64,000 nucleotides of DNA from JAWVFM01 sp963771655 (GTDB lineage Bacteria; Actinomycetota; Thermoleophilia; Solirubrobacterales; 70-9). A program made the position numbers and the translations under genes. Positions 8,316-16,268 of the stretch are shown in pieces (within the stretch, counting starts at the first letter, position 1; every line of letters begins with the position of its first letter). The stretch is taken from assembly GCA_963771655.1 (NCBI GenBank), contig CAVYUG010000006.1, forward strand, positions 62,001 through 126,000, given 5' to 3'. Below the pieces are notes generated by a model that worked only from the letters and a program-made list of their open reading frames with translations, was not told where the DNA came from and ran no database searches.

Positions 8316-8882
8316 ATGGATCGGTGGCTCGGCCGTAGTACGGGCGTGGATCAGGCGATCGCCGCACCGCTGAGCGCCGCGCCGTCGGACGTCGACGCGG
8401 AGTTCGAGGCCCTCTACCGCAGCTCGCGGGATGATGTCTTCGGGTACGCCATGGGGCTTCTGCGCGATCGCGCCGCGGCCGAGGACGTGACGGCCCTCGC
8501 CTTCGAGCGGGCCTACCGCAAGCGGCGCCGCTTCGATGCGAATCGGGGCAGCCGGCGCGCCTGGCTGTTCGGGATCGCGCGAAACGCGGCCCTCGACGAG
8601 CTGCGGCGGCGAAAGCGGTCCACGGAGCTCGCCGGCGACGTCCTCGATGCCTCGGCTCGCGGGCCGGACGAGGAGGCCGACGTGGCGCTGCGCCGCGCGG
8701 CGCTCCAGAGGGCGATGAGGACGCTTGCGCCACGCGAGCGCGAGATCGTGGCCCTCAAGTTCTTCGCTGGGTTGACCAATGCGGAGATCGGCGCAGTGAT
8801 CGGCATCAGCGAGTCGAACGTCGGCACGAGGCTTCACCGGGTGGTCGCGAAGCTCAGGAGGGCGTGCGATGAGGCTGACTGA
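8316..8882 (+). CDS. ECF-type RNA polymerase sigma factor
   Basis: 188 residues from the ATG at 8316 (GTG codons at 8311 and 8313 are alternatives). Region 2 spans FEALYRSSRDDVFGYAMGLL to FERAYRKRRRFD, and region 4 is LAPREREIVALKFFAGLTNAEIGAVIG followed by ISESNVGTRLHRVVAKLRRA, a typical sigma-70 helix-turn-helix. There is no region 3, as in ECF factors. The last 14 bases overlap the next gene, a two-helix membrane protein with DUF4349. Such coupling usually marks a sigma/anti-sigma pair, so the membrane protein is the likely regulator of this sigma factor (inference). Confidence 0.92.
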   Translation: MDRWLGRSTGVDQAIAAPLSAAPSDVDAEFEALYRSSRDDVFGYAMGLLRDRAAAEDVTALAFERAYRKRRRFDANRGSRRAWLFGIARNAALDELRRRKRSTELAGDVLDASARGPDEEADVALRRAALQRAMRTLAPREREIVALKFFAGLTNAEIGAVIGISESNVGTRLHRVVAKLRRACDEAD

Positions 8883-9972
8883 AGGCGAGCTCCACGACGC
8901 TCTGCGCGATGAGCGGCCCTCGATCGACGCCGAGTTCGCGGCCATGCTCGACGAGCGCGCCGCGCAGGGATTCCCGCGTGAGCGCTCGTCGCGTTGGGCG
9001 GAGCTCGCGGACAGGCTGCGCGCGGTCCCGCCGCGGCGCCTTCTCGTGCCGACCGGCGCCGTCGCGACGCTGCTCGTGGTGGCGGGGGTGTCGGTCTCGA
9101 CGACGACCCAGTCACTTTCTCCCAGTGACCGCTCTCCGGCCGCCGCCCAGGAGGCGGCGCCGGCGGGTGCGGCTTCGGGCGGCGGAGCTGCGGGCGCGGA
9201 GCTCTCGCTGCCCAAGGCCGCGGCACCCGCCGTGCCCGCCGGTCAGCGCAAGGTCGCCAGCACCGCGGACCTCACCCTGTCCACGGATCCCGACAATGTT
9301 CGCGACGCGGCGAGCCAGGTGACCGACGTGGTTCGTCGCTATCGCGGCCTCGTGATCTCCTCGCAGATCACGAGCGGCAGGGGCGGCCCACCCCAGCCGA
9401 TCCCACTCGAGGGGAGCTTCCCGGTCAGCCCGTCGCTCGGCGCCGAGTTCCAGCTGCGGATCCCGGCCGCGAAGCTCGAGCCGGCGCTCGACGATCTCTC
9501 GGGCCTGGGCCTCGTGGTCTCGCGAACCGAGGGGAGCCAGGACATCACCCGCCGCTTCAACACGGCTCGCGACAGCATCGCCGGGCTCACCTCCGAGCGG
9601 GACACGCTGATCGCCCAGCTCGCGAAGGCGGCGAGTCAAGAGGCGATCCACGCGATCAAGCACCGCCTCGGCGTCGTCCGTCGTGAGCTCGCCCGGGCGC
9701 AGGGCCGGCTCGGTCAGCTCCACGAGCGGGTCGCGATGGTGCCGGTGCACATGTCGATCGAGGCCCGGGGAGGGGCGTCAGGTGGCGGCGGCGGATTCGG
9801 CATCGACGACGCCCTCCACGACGCCGGCCGCGTGTTGACGGTGGCCGCCGGCGTCCTCCTGATCAGCCTCGCGGTCCTGGCGCCGCTGGCGCTGATCGGC
9901 CTGCTCGCGTGGCTCGCGACGCGCGCCGCAATCCGGATTCGCCGCGAGCGGGCTCTCTCCGACTCCGTCTAG
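8869..9972 (+). CDS. DUF4349 membrane protein, candidate anti-sigma partner
   Basis: 367 residues. A charged cytoplasmic N-terminus (1-60) leads into one membrane helix (LLVPTGAVATLLVVAGVSV). A Ser/Ala/Gly-rich linker follows, then the DUF4349 region (RKVASTADLTLSTDPDNVRD to VPVHMSIEA) that includes a long coiled coil (TARDSIAGLTSERDTLIAQL). A C-terminal helix (VLTVAAGVLLISLAVLAPLA) and a basic tail end the protein. Predicted topology puts DUF4349 outside the cell. SD-like AGGAGGG sits upstream of the ATG inside the sigma gene. The N-terminus does not show the HxxxCxxC zinc motif of ZAS anti-sigma factors, so the regulatory role is only inferred from gene overlap. Confidence 0.8.
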   Translation: MRLTEGELHDALRDERPSIDAEFAAMLDERAAQGFPRERSSRWAELADRLRAVPPRRLLVPTGAVATLLVVAGVSVSTTTQSLSPSDRSPAAAQEAAPAGAASGGGAAGAELSLPKAAAPAVPAGQRKVASTADLTLSTDPDNVRDAASQVTDVVRRYRGLVISSQITSGRGGPPQPIPLEGSFPVSPSLGAEFQLRIPAAKLEPALDDLSGLGLVVSRTEGSQDITRRFNTARDSIAGLTSERDTLIAQLAKAASQEAIHAIKHRLGVVRRELARAQGRLGQLHERVAMVPVHMSIEARGGASGGGGGFGIDDALHDAGRVLTVAAGVLLISLAVLAPLALIGLLAWLATRAAIRIRRERALSDSV

Positions 9973-10154
9973 CCCTCGTAGGGCTCGAAGTCGACCTTGC
10001 GCGCGCCGCAGACGGGGCAGAACCAGTCGTCCGGGATGTCGTCGAACGGGGTTCCGGGGGCGATTCCGCCATCCGGGTCGCCCTCGTCCGGGTCGTAGAT
10101 GAACCCGCATGAGGAGCAGATCCAGAGCTGCTTCGTCTCGGTCTCGGTCGGCAT
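9969..10154 (-). CDS. Rubredoxin
   Basis: 61-residue one-iron electron carrier. The two iron-binding knuckles are ICSSCGFIYDPDEGDPDGG and WFCPVCGARKVDFEPYEG, with the canonical spacing and the aromatic residues of rubredoxins. It ends four bases inside the convergent DUF4349 gene and diverges from the NUDIX gene. TAGGCT at 10168-10173 may be its -10 element. Likely partners are P450s, alkane hydroxylases or peroxide-reducing enzymes; none is directly coupled here. Confidence 0.95.
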   Translation of the reverse strand: MPTETETKQLWICSSCGFIYDPDEGDPDGGIAPGTPFDDIPDDWFCPVCGARKVDFEPYEG

Positions 10155-10214
10155 GAGGGCGGCAGCCTATCGCGGGCCCGGCGGCAGCGACGGCGAGGAA
10201 TAGGGTTACGCTCG

Positions 10215-10832
10215 ATGCCGGGCTCCGAGCCGCGACCGGCGGCCACCCTGATCCTCCTGCGCCGCGGCGGCGCCCACACCGACCGGGGCTTGGAGGTGCT
10301 GATGGTCCAGCGGAACCCGGGGGCACGGTTCATGCCCGGAGTCTGGGTGTTTCCCGGGGGCGCGGTGGACGAGGGCGACCGCACCGAAGAGGCGGCCGGC
10401 GTGGCGGCGGACGAGGCCGCGCACCGGGCATGCGCGCGGCGCGAGTTGGGCGAGGAGGCGGGTGTCGAGATCTCCGACGACGCGGAGCTCCTGCCCTGGT
10501 CGCGCTGGATCACGCCCGAGGTCGTGCCCGTCCGCTTCGACACGCGCTTCTACGTGGCGGTGGCGCCCCCGCACGCGAAGCCCGAGGCCGATGGGGAGGA
10601 GGTGGTGGACGCGATCTGGACGGCCCCGAACGAGGCTCTCGAGCGCCACCGGTCCGGCGGGTTCGAGCTCGCGTTCCCGACGATCACGCACCTTCAGGCA
10701 CTCACCGGCTTCGCCACGGCGGACGACGCCATCGCCGACGCCCGAGACCGCGTCGTCGAGCCGATCCTGCCGCGAGTGGTGGGGACGCGCGAGGATTTCC
10801 GGGTGGTCCTGCCGGGGGATCCCGAGTATTGA
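10215..10832 (+). CDS. NUDIX hydrolase
   Basis: 205-residue pyrophosphohydrolase. The domain starts at AATLILLRRGG; GVWVFPGGAVDEGDRTEEA and ACARRELGEEAGVEI together form a Nudix box with an insertion between the GG and the RExxEE part, as in NUDT7/NUDT19-like CoA or nucleotide-sugar hydrolases. The metal-binding REL-GEE residues are intact. TAGGGT at 10201-10206 lies eight bases before the ATG, suggesting a leaderless transcript. The substrate cannot be deduced. Confidence 0.88.
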   Translation: MPGSEPRPAATLILLRRGGAHTDRGLEVLMVQRNPGARFMPGVWVFPGGAVDEGDRTEEAAGVAADEAAHRACARRELGEEAGVEISDDAELLPWSRWITPEVVPVRFDTRFYVAVAPPHAKPEADGEEVVDAIWTAPNEALERHRSGGFELAFPTITHLQALTGFATADDAIADARDRVVEPILPRVVGTREDFRVVLPGDPEY

Positions 10833-10847
10833 TATGACCCTGGCGAG

Positions 10848-11810
10848 ATGACGAGCAGCCTTCCATCAGCGGCCCGCGATGCATTCGATCGCTACATCAC
10901 GACCGAGTACGCGACGGTCGACGCCCGGCAGCAGCCGATCGTGTGGCCCGTCACTCCCTACTACGAGCAGGGCGCGCCGACGATCGACGTGACGACTGGA
11001 ATCGGCTACCCGAAGAAGGCCGACGACGCGAAGCGCCACCCGCGCGTGGCGCTGCTGTTCAGCGACCCGACGGGGTCAAGGGTTGAGCCTGCGCCCCAGG
11101 TGCTGGTGCAGGGCACGGCGGAGGTCGACGAGGCGGACCTCGCCGCGAACCGCGACCGCTACCGGCGCGAGGCGGTGGTGAAGCTGCCCGCGACGAAGGA
11201 CATGCTTCCCCCGCGCTGGATGGAGGGCCTCTTCGGCTGGTACTTCGACCGGATCTACATCAAGGTCCGCCCGGAGCGGGTCTTCCTGTGGCCCGAGGGG
11301 GACCCGACGACGGAGCCGGAGGTCTACGACGCTCACGTCGAGGAGGTTCGCTCCGGGCACAGCGAGGAGGAGCTCGAGCCCCTCGAGCCCGCGGCCGGCG
11401 GCAGCACCGCCTGGGACAGCCGCATCGAGGAGCTCGGCGCACGCCACGAGACCGCCGTCCTCGGCTGGGTGGCACCCGATGGATTCCCGCTCGCGGTTCG
11501 CCTGCCTGTCAGCCTCGACCGCTCCGCGCGGAGGATCCGGATCATCGGCAAGCCGGCTGGCCTGCCCGTCGCCGAGGGCCGCGCCTGCCTCACCGCGCAC
11601 GCGCACGCCCCGGACTTCAGGTGGCAGGAGAATTTCCAGGTCCGCGGCGACCTGGTGCGCGACGATGCCGGCCTGGCGCTCGTCCCGCGCAAGCTCATCG
11701 GCGGCTTCGAGTTGCCGAAGGAGAGCCGCATCGCGGGGCTTCGAAGGAACTTCGGCAAGGCGCGGCGCTACCACCGCATCGCGAAAAAGCGCCGCGCCGC
11801 GCGGGTCTAG
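10848..11810 (+). CDS. Pyridoxamine 5'-phosphate oxidase-like split-barrel protein, two repeats
   Basis: 320 residues. The N-terminal half (DAFDRYITTEYATVDARQQP through HPRVALLFSDPTG to PERVFLWPEG) resembles a PNPOx/F420-type FMN-binding split barrel. The C-terminal half (LGARHETAVLGWVAPDGFPL to CLTAHAHAPDF) repeats the strand pattern more loosely. The tail is very basic (RRNFGKARRYHRIAKKRRAA). Probable flavin- or deazaflavin-dependent reductase, or a heme/flavin-binding stress protein. It stands 15 bases after the NUDIX gene and may share its transcript. Confidence 0.75.
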   Translation: MTSSLPSAARDAFDRYITTEYATVDARQQPIVWPVTPYYEQGAPTIDVTTGIGYPKKADDAKRHPRVALLFSDPTGSRVEPAPQVLVQGTAEVDEADLAANRDRYRREAVVKLPATKDMLPPRWMEGLFGWYFDRIYIKVRPERVFLWPEGDPTTEPEVYDAHVEEVRSGHSEEELEPLEPAAGGSTAWDSRIEELGARHETAVLGWVAPDGFPLAVRLPVSLDRSARRIRIIGKPAGLPVAEGRACLTAHAHAPDFRWQENFQVRGDLVRDDAGLALVPRKLIGGFELPKESRIAGLRRNFGKARRYHRIAKKRRAARV

Positions 11811-11995
11811 AACCCGACGTTCGAGAGGTTCGCCACCTCGACCGCGGTGATCTTGGTCGAGAAGGCCTCCACCACACCGCTGCCGCCGTCCGAGCACTTG
11901 AGGTCCACGGATCCGGGCGAGTCGAACTCGTGCACGAGCCGCAGGTTCACGTCGATGGCCAGGACGTTCGGGAGGCCGAAGAACGCCTGAGCATG
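11807..11995 (-). pseudogene. Remnant of an unidentified protein gene (C-terminal fragment)
   Basis: On the minus strand one frame reads as genuine protein with nearly all codons ending in G or C: HAQAFFGLPNVLAIDVNLRL, HEFDSPGSVDLKCSDGGSGV, then VEAFSTKITAVEVANLSNVG F, stop at 11807. An SD-like GGGGAGGACC precedes an ATG at about 11994, but that ATG is in a different frame and stops after 15 codons. So either the true start is out of frame because of an indel, or only a decayed 3' fragment remains. The family was not recognised. Confidence 0.4.
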
Positions 11996-12038
11996 GTCCT
12001 CCCCTCGAGTCGTTGCCTCCTGCGTGGGCGACTCTAGC

Positions 12039-13229
12039 TCAGAGACCCATCCCCCGTCCGAGGATCTCCTTCATGACCTCCTCGGTGCCGCCGCCGATCG
12101 GGCCGAGGCGAAGGTCGCGCACCGCCCGCTCGATGCCGTACTCGGTCATGTAGCCGTAGCCGCCATGAATCTGGAGGCACTCGTCGGCGACCTCGAGGGC
12201 GGTTCGCTGGGTGAGGAGCTTCGCCATCGTCACCTCGCGCGTGGCGTCCTCGCCGGCCGCGTACTTGCGCAGCGCCGCGTAGGTGAGCGCGCGGCCCGCC
12301 TCGAGCTTCACACCCATCTCGGCGACCTTGTGGCGGATCGTCTGGAAGCTCCCAATGGGGCGCCCGAACGCCTGGCGCTCGCCGGCGTAGGCGATCGCCA
12401 CGTCGAGCAGGCGACGCATCGCGCCGACTGCCCCCAACGCCATCAGCAGCCGCTCCCACTGGAAGTTGGCCATGATCAGGTAGAAGCCCTGGTTCTCCTG
12501 CCCGAGGAGGTTCTCGTCCGGCACCTCGACGTCGGTGAACGAGAGCTCGCCCGTGTCGGACGCGTGCCAGCCCATCTTCTCGAGCTTGCGCGAGACCTCG
12601 TAGCCGGGCATGTCGCGCTCGAGGATCAGGAACGACATACCGTGGTGGCCGCCCTCGCCGGTGGTCTTCACCGCGCAGACGAGGAAGTCGGCGCGCACGC
12701 CGTTGGTGATGAACGTCTTCGAGCCGTTGACGACGTACCCGCCCTCGACCTTCCGCGCCTGCGTGCGGATCGACGCGACGTCCGATCCCGCCCCGGGCTC
12801 GGTGATGCCGAGGGCGGCGATGCGCTCACCCCGGATCGCCGGGCGGAGAAAGCGCTCGTGCTGGTCGGAGGTGCCGAACTTGAACACCGGCGGCGTCGCA
12901 ATGCCCGTATGCGCGCCGAGTCCGGCGCCTACGCCGCCCGAGGCGCCCGCCGCCGCGAGCTCCTCGGCCCAGACCGCGTCGTGGACCGAATCGCCGCCCT
13001 GGCCTCCCATCGCGACCGGGTACTTGAGGCCGAGAAAGCCGAGCTCGCCGGCGCGCCGGTAAAGATCCAGCGGGAACTCTCGGGCTGCCTCCCAAGCGTC
13101 GACGTGTGGGACGATCTCCTCCCGCACCCAGCGGCCGATCGTCTCGCGCAGCTCGGCATGCTCGTCCGTGAACGGCGGGATCTGCGCCCGGGCGCCGGTG
13201 TCCTTGATGACGGCCGCCTCGGCGGGCAT
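12039..13229 (-). CDS. Acyl-CoA dehydrogenase (IVD/LCAD-like)
   Basis: 396-residue FAD enzyme that oxidises an acyl-CoA to the 2,3-enoyl-CoA. FAD/substrate motifs ALGITEPGAGSDVASIRTQA and YVVNGSKTFITNG are present, and the C-terminal domain has AYAGERQAFGRPIGSFQTIR and IHGGYGYMTEYGIERAVRD. The loop that carries the catalytic Glu in medium-chain enzymes reads GGGTEEV, so the base must come from elsewhere, as in isovaleryl- and long-chain enzymes where the Glu sits in helix G. TATAAG six bases before the ATG (13236-13241) suggests a leaderless transcript, divergent from the next dehydrogenase. Confidence 0.92.
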   Translation of the reverse strand: MPAEAAVIKDTGARAQIPPFTDEHAELRETIGRWVREEIVPHVDAWEAAREFPLDLYRRAGELGFLGLKYPVAMGGQGGDSVHDAVWAEELAAAGASGGVGAGLGAHTGIATPPVFKFGTSDQHERFLRPAIRGERIAALGITEPGAGSDVASIRTQARKVEGGYVVNGSKTFITNGVRADFLVCAVKTTGEGGHHGMSFLILERDMPGYEVSRKLEKMGWHASDTGELSFTDVEVPDENLLGQENQGFYLIMANFQWERLLMALGAVGAMRRLLDVAIAYAGERQAFGRPIGSFQTIRHKVAEMGVKLEAGRALTYAALRKYAAGEDATREVTMAKLLTQRTALEVADECLQIHGGYGYMTEYGIERAVRDLRLGPIGGGTEEVMKEILGRGMGL

Positions 13230-13235
13230 GTGTGA

Positions 13236-13241
13236 CTTATA
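13236..13241 (-). promoter_or_regulatory. -10 element TATAAG, leaderless start
   Basis: On the minus strand TATAAG is followed by six bases (TCACAC) and the ATG of the dehydrogenase at 13229. Transcription would begin at or next to the start codon. Confidence 0.45.
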
Positions 13242-13315
13242 TCCGGCACAGGCGGGTAACCAATTGCCCCTAACGATGTACCATCGATCAATGTAATCAT
13301 CGATCGGATGGAGTG

Positions 13316-14596
13316 ATGGAAGCCACCACAGTTGATGAGGCCGCAGCGGCGGCCGGGATGGAAACGGACGTCGGCGATGCGACCTTTTCGCTGGAGCTGA
13401 GCGACGATCAGAAGGAGATCCGCGACTGGGTACACGGATTCGCCGAGAAGGTCGTGAGGCCCGCTGCGGCGGAGTGGGACGAGCGCGAGGAGACTCCCTG
13501 GCCGATCATCCAAGAGGCCGCGAAGATCGGGCTGTACGGCTTCGAGGGGATCGCGCAGTTCTGGCTCGAGCCCACGGGGCTCACCTTCCCGATCGTCAAC
13601 GAGGAGCTCTTCTGGGGCGACGCCGGCATCGGCCTGTCGATCATGGGCACGACCCTCGCCGTGGCCGGCATCTACGCCTCGGGCACGCCCGACCAGCTGG
13701 TCGAATGGGTGCCGCAGTGCTTCGGCACGGAGGACGACCCCAAGGTCGGCGCCTTCTGCTCGTCGGAGCCCGACGCGGGCTCGGACGTCTCCGCCATCCG
13801 CACCAGCGCGAAGTACGACGAGGCGAAGGACGAGTGGGTTCTGAACGGCCAGAAGGCCTGGGCGACCAACGGCGGCATCGCGAACGTCCACGTCGTCATC
13901 GCGTCGGTTGACCGCGAGCTCGGGTCGCGTGGGCACGCCGGCTTCGTCATCCCTCCGGGCACCAAGGGCCTCGAGCAGGGCGCGAAGGTCAAAAAGCATG
14001 GGCTGCGCGCCTCGCACACCTCCGACGTCCACCTCGACGATTGCCGAATCCCGGGCAGCTGCCTGCTCGGAGGCAAGGACAAGCTCGACGAGCGCCTCGC
14101 CCGCGCCCGCGAGGGCGATGGCTCCGGCAGCCGTACGCAGGCCGCGATGAAGACCTTCGAGGTCTCGCGGCCCACCGTGGGTGCGCAGGCGATCGGCATC
14201 GCCCGCGCCGCCTACGAGTTCGCGCTCGAATACGCCAAGGAACGCGAGCAGTTCGGCCGGCCGATCATCCAGAACCAGGCGATCGCCTTCACCCTCGCCG
14301 ACATGAAGATGGAGATCGACGCCGCGCGCCTCCTCGTCTGGCGCGCCGCGTGGATGGGCCGCACCGACAAGTCGTTCGACTCCGCCGAGGGGTCGATGTC
14401 GAAGCTGAAGGCCGGCGAGGTGGCCGTCTGGGCCACCGAGCGAGCGATCCAGATCCTCGGCGGCAACGGCTACACGCGGGAGTTCCCCGTCGAGCGGATG
14501 CACCGCGACGCCAAGATCTTCACGATCTTCGAGGGCACCTCCGAGATCCAGCGCCTTGTGATCTCGCGCGCGATCTCGGGGATGAGGATCCAGTGA
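13316..14596 (+). CDS. Acyl-CoA dehydrogenase (canonical catalytic Glu)
   Basis: About 426 residues from the ATG at 13316 (GTG at 13313 is equally possible; GGATGGAG precedes). FAD-binding segments are AFCSSEPDAGSDVSAIRTSA and WVLNGQKAWATNG. The C-terminal motifs YAKEREQFGRPIIQNQAI and GGNGYTREFPVERMHRDAKI are followed by IFEGTSEIQ, where the Glu aligns with the catalytic base of medium/short-chain dehydrogenases. It is distinct from the two GGGT/GAGT paralogues here, so the locus probably oxidises different acyl groups. It is coupled by a GTGA overlap to a damaged alpha/beta hydrolase gene. Confidence 0.93.
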   Translation: MEATTVDEAAAAAGMETDVGDATFSLELSDDQKEIRDWVHGFAEKVVRPAAAEWDEREETPWPIIQEAAKIGLYGFEGIAQFWLEPTGLTFPIVNEELFWGDAGIGLSIMGTTLAVAGIYASGTPDQLVEWVPQCFGTEDDPKVGAFCSSEPDAGSDVSAIRTSAKYDEAKDEWVLNGQKAWATNGGIANVHVVIASVDRELGSRGHAGFVIPPGTKGLEQGAKVKKHGLRASHTSDVHLDDCRIPGSCLLGGKDKLDERLARAREGDGSGSRTQAAMKTFEVSRPTVGAQAIGIARAAYEFALEYAKEREQFGRPIIQNQAIAFTLADMKMEIDAARLLVWRAAWMGRTDKSFDSAEGSMSKLKAGEVAVWATERAIQILGGNGYTREFPVERMHRDAKIFTIFEGTSEIQRLVISRAISGMRIQ

Positions 14597-15563
14597 GCGC
14601 GCGAGCCACCGACTCGGCGCGTCCCGCGGCGCACGCCTCCCGCGAGCCCGCGCTCGAGCACGTCAAGCTCCACGGGCACCGGGTGGGCTTCCTGCGCGCC
14701 GGCTCCGGGCCGCTGATCGTCCTTGTGCACGGCATCACGTCGAGCTCGGACGTCTGGCGCCCGGTGATCCGCCGGCTCTCCGAGCGCTACACGGTCGTCG
14801 CGCCGGATCTCCTCGGCCACGGGCGCTCGGCCAAGCCGCGCGGCGACTACTCGCTCGGCGCCTACGCGAGCGGGATCCGCGATCTCCTCGGCGTGCTCGG
14901 ATACGAGCGGGGGACGGCCGTTGGCCATTCGCTCGGCGGCGGCGTCGCCATGCAGTTCGCCTACCAGTTCCCCGAGTACTGCGAGCGGCTCGTCCTGATA
15001 TCGAGCGGCGGCCTTGGGCGCGACGTCAACCCGCTGCTTCGAGCGGCGACGCTTCCGGGCTCCGAGGTCGTGCTGCCCGGTGATCACGCACGAGTACGCC
15101 CTCCGCGCTCGGTGAGGCCGTCGGCGGCGCCGTCGAGCGAGTCGGCCTCAAGCTCGGGCCCGACATCGCCGAGTTCGCGCGCGGGTACGCCTCGCTTGCG
15201 GATGGCGACTCGCGCGCCGCGCGTTCCTGCACACGCTGCGGTCCGTCATCGACGCCCGGCGGGCAGCGCGTCAGCGCCCTCGACCGCCTCTACCTGGCCG
15301 AGCAGATGCCGCTGCTCATCCTCTGGGGAAAGCGTGACCCGATCATCCCGATCGAGCACGGCCGCTACGCGCACGCGCTCGTCTCGAACAGCCGCCTCGT
15401 CGAGATCGAGGGTGCCGGCCACTTCCCGATGCTCGACGATCCTGACCGGGTCGCCGACGAGCTCGAGGACTTCGTCGCCTCCACGGCCCCCTATGAGTGG
15501 AGCATGGACGAGATGCGCGAGGCCCTGAGGGTGGGGCCGCACGGAGGCGTTCAGCCGGACTGA
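14593..15563 (+). pseudogene. Alpha/beta hydrolase with about four frameshifts
   Basis: The GTG start at 14593 overlaps the dehydrogenase stop. The first 160 codons give a clear alpha/beta hydrolase: LIVLVHGITSSSDVWRPVI (oxyanion hole HG), then VGHSLGGGVAMQFAYQFP with the nucleophile Ser. After LPGSEVVLP (about 15078) the frame must change near 15079 (+1), 15107 (-2), 15222 (-1) and 15259 (+1) to read VITHEYALRA, LGEAVGGAVERVGLKLGPDI, FLHTLRSVIDA and GQRVSALDRLYLAEQ. The restored C-terminus supplies the acid (LLILWGKRDPIIP) and base (EGAGHFPMLDDP) and stops at 15563. It is either a decaying gene or a patch of sequencing error. Confidence 0.75.
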
Positions 15564-16168
15564 AACCCCGTCGGCTCGCGCCGCAACTCGTGGCGCTCGA
15601 TCACCTCGTCGACCAGGCCGTAGGCGACGGCCTCCGCCGGCGTGAAGAAACGGTCGCGCTCCATGTCGTCGTGAAGCTCGTCGGCGGGGCGACCCGTGTG
15701 GTGCGCATAGATCTCGTCCATTCGCTCGCGTAACGCCAGCGCCGCGCGAGCGTGGATCTCGATGTCCGTCGTCTGGCCCTGGAAGCCGCCGCTCGGCTGG
15801 TGGATGAGGATCCGCGAGCTCGGCAGCGCCATTCGCTTCCCAGCCGCGCCGCCGGCGAGGAGCAGCGAGCCCATCGAGGCCGCGAGCCCGAAGCAGATGG
15901 TCCTCACGTCCGGCTTCACGTACTGCATCGCGTCGTAGATCGCGAGCCCCGAATCGACCGAACCGCCGGGGGAGTTGATGTAGAGCGCGATCTCCTTGTC
16001 CGGGTCCTCGGCCTCGAGGTGGATGAGCTGCGCGACGATCACGTTCGCGATCTCGTCCTCGACCGGCTGCCCCAGGAAGACGATCCGCTCGCCGAGGAGG
16101 CGGGAGTAGATGTCGAACGCTCGCTCGCCGCGTGATGTCTGCTCGATGACCATCGGGATCATCGCCAT
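15551..16168 (-). CDS. clpP: ATP-dependent Clp protease proteolytic subunit (ClpP)
   Basis: 205-residue serine peptidase that forms the tetradecameric barrel of ClpXP/ClpCP. The catalytic triad is visible: Ser in FGLAASMGSLLLAGG, His in RILIHQPSGGFQG and Asp in ELHDDMERDRFFTP. The YINSPGGSVDSGLAIYDAMQ segment is typical. The start at 16168 (MAMIPMVIEQTSRGERAFDI) follows GAGGAGGAG at good spacing; an upstream ATG at 16192 is less likely. It diverges from the SRPBCC/ArsR operon across two palindromes that could also affect clpP. Its convergent end overlaps the hydrolase by 13 bases. Confidence 0.95.
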   Translation of the reverse strand: MAMIPMVIEQTSRGERAFDIYSRLLGERIVFLGQPVEDEIANVIVAQLIHLEAEDPDKEIALYINSPGGSVDSGLAIYDAMQYVKPDVRTICFGLAASMGSLLLAGGAAGKRMALPSSRILIHQPSGGFQGQTTDIEIHARAALALRERMDEIYAHHTGRPADELHDDMERDRFFTPAEAVAYGLVDEVIERHELRREPTGFQSG

Positions 16169-16192
16169 CTGCTCCTCCTCGGTGGTTATCAT

Positions 16193-16208
16193 GCAACCTG
16201 ATGGTTGC
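16193..16208. promoter_or_regulatory. ArsR-type operator candidate, distal
   Basis: Inverted repeat GCAACC-tgat-GGTTGC in the 100-bp gap between clpP and the SRPBCC/ArsR operon. Same half-site as the palindrome 38 bases downstream. Confidence 0.55.
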
Positions 16209-16230
16209 GCTTGAGCGCACCCTAGCAGAC

Positions 16231-16250
16231 ACGCAACCGATCGGTTGCGT
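16231..16250. promoter_or_regulatory. ArsR-type operator candidate, proximal
   Basis: A perfect 20-bp palindrome, ACGCAACC-gatc-GGTTGCGT, 18 bases upstream of the SRPBCC start. Together with 16193-16208 it forms a pair of AACC-N4-GGTT sites, the type of dyad bound by ArsR-family dimers. Confidence 0.65.
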
Positions 16251-16268
16251 GATGATCGAGGAGGAGCG

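Noticed and set aside
12024..14503. Long open frames opposite the acyl-CoA dehydrogenases (403 codons on plus, 524 on minus)
   Set aside because: They mirror strong coding sequence on the other strand, have Arg/Asp/Glu/His-rich composition without domains, and reflect the GC bias of the genome.
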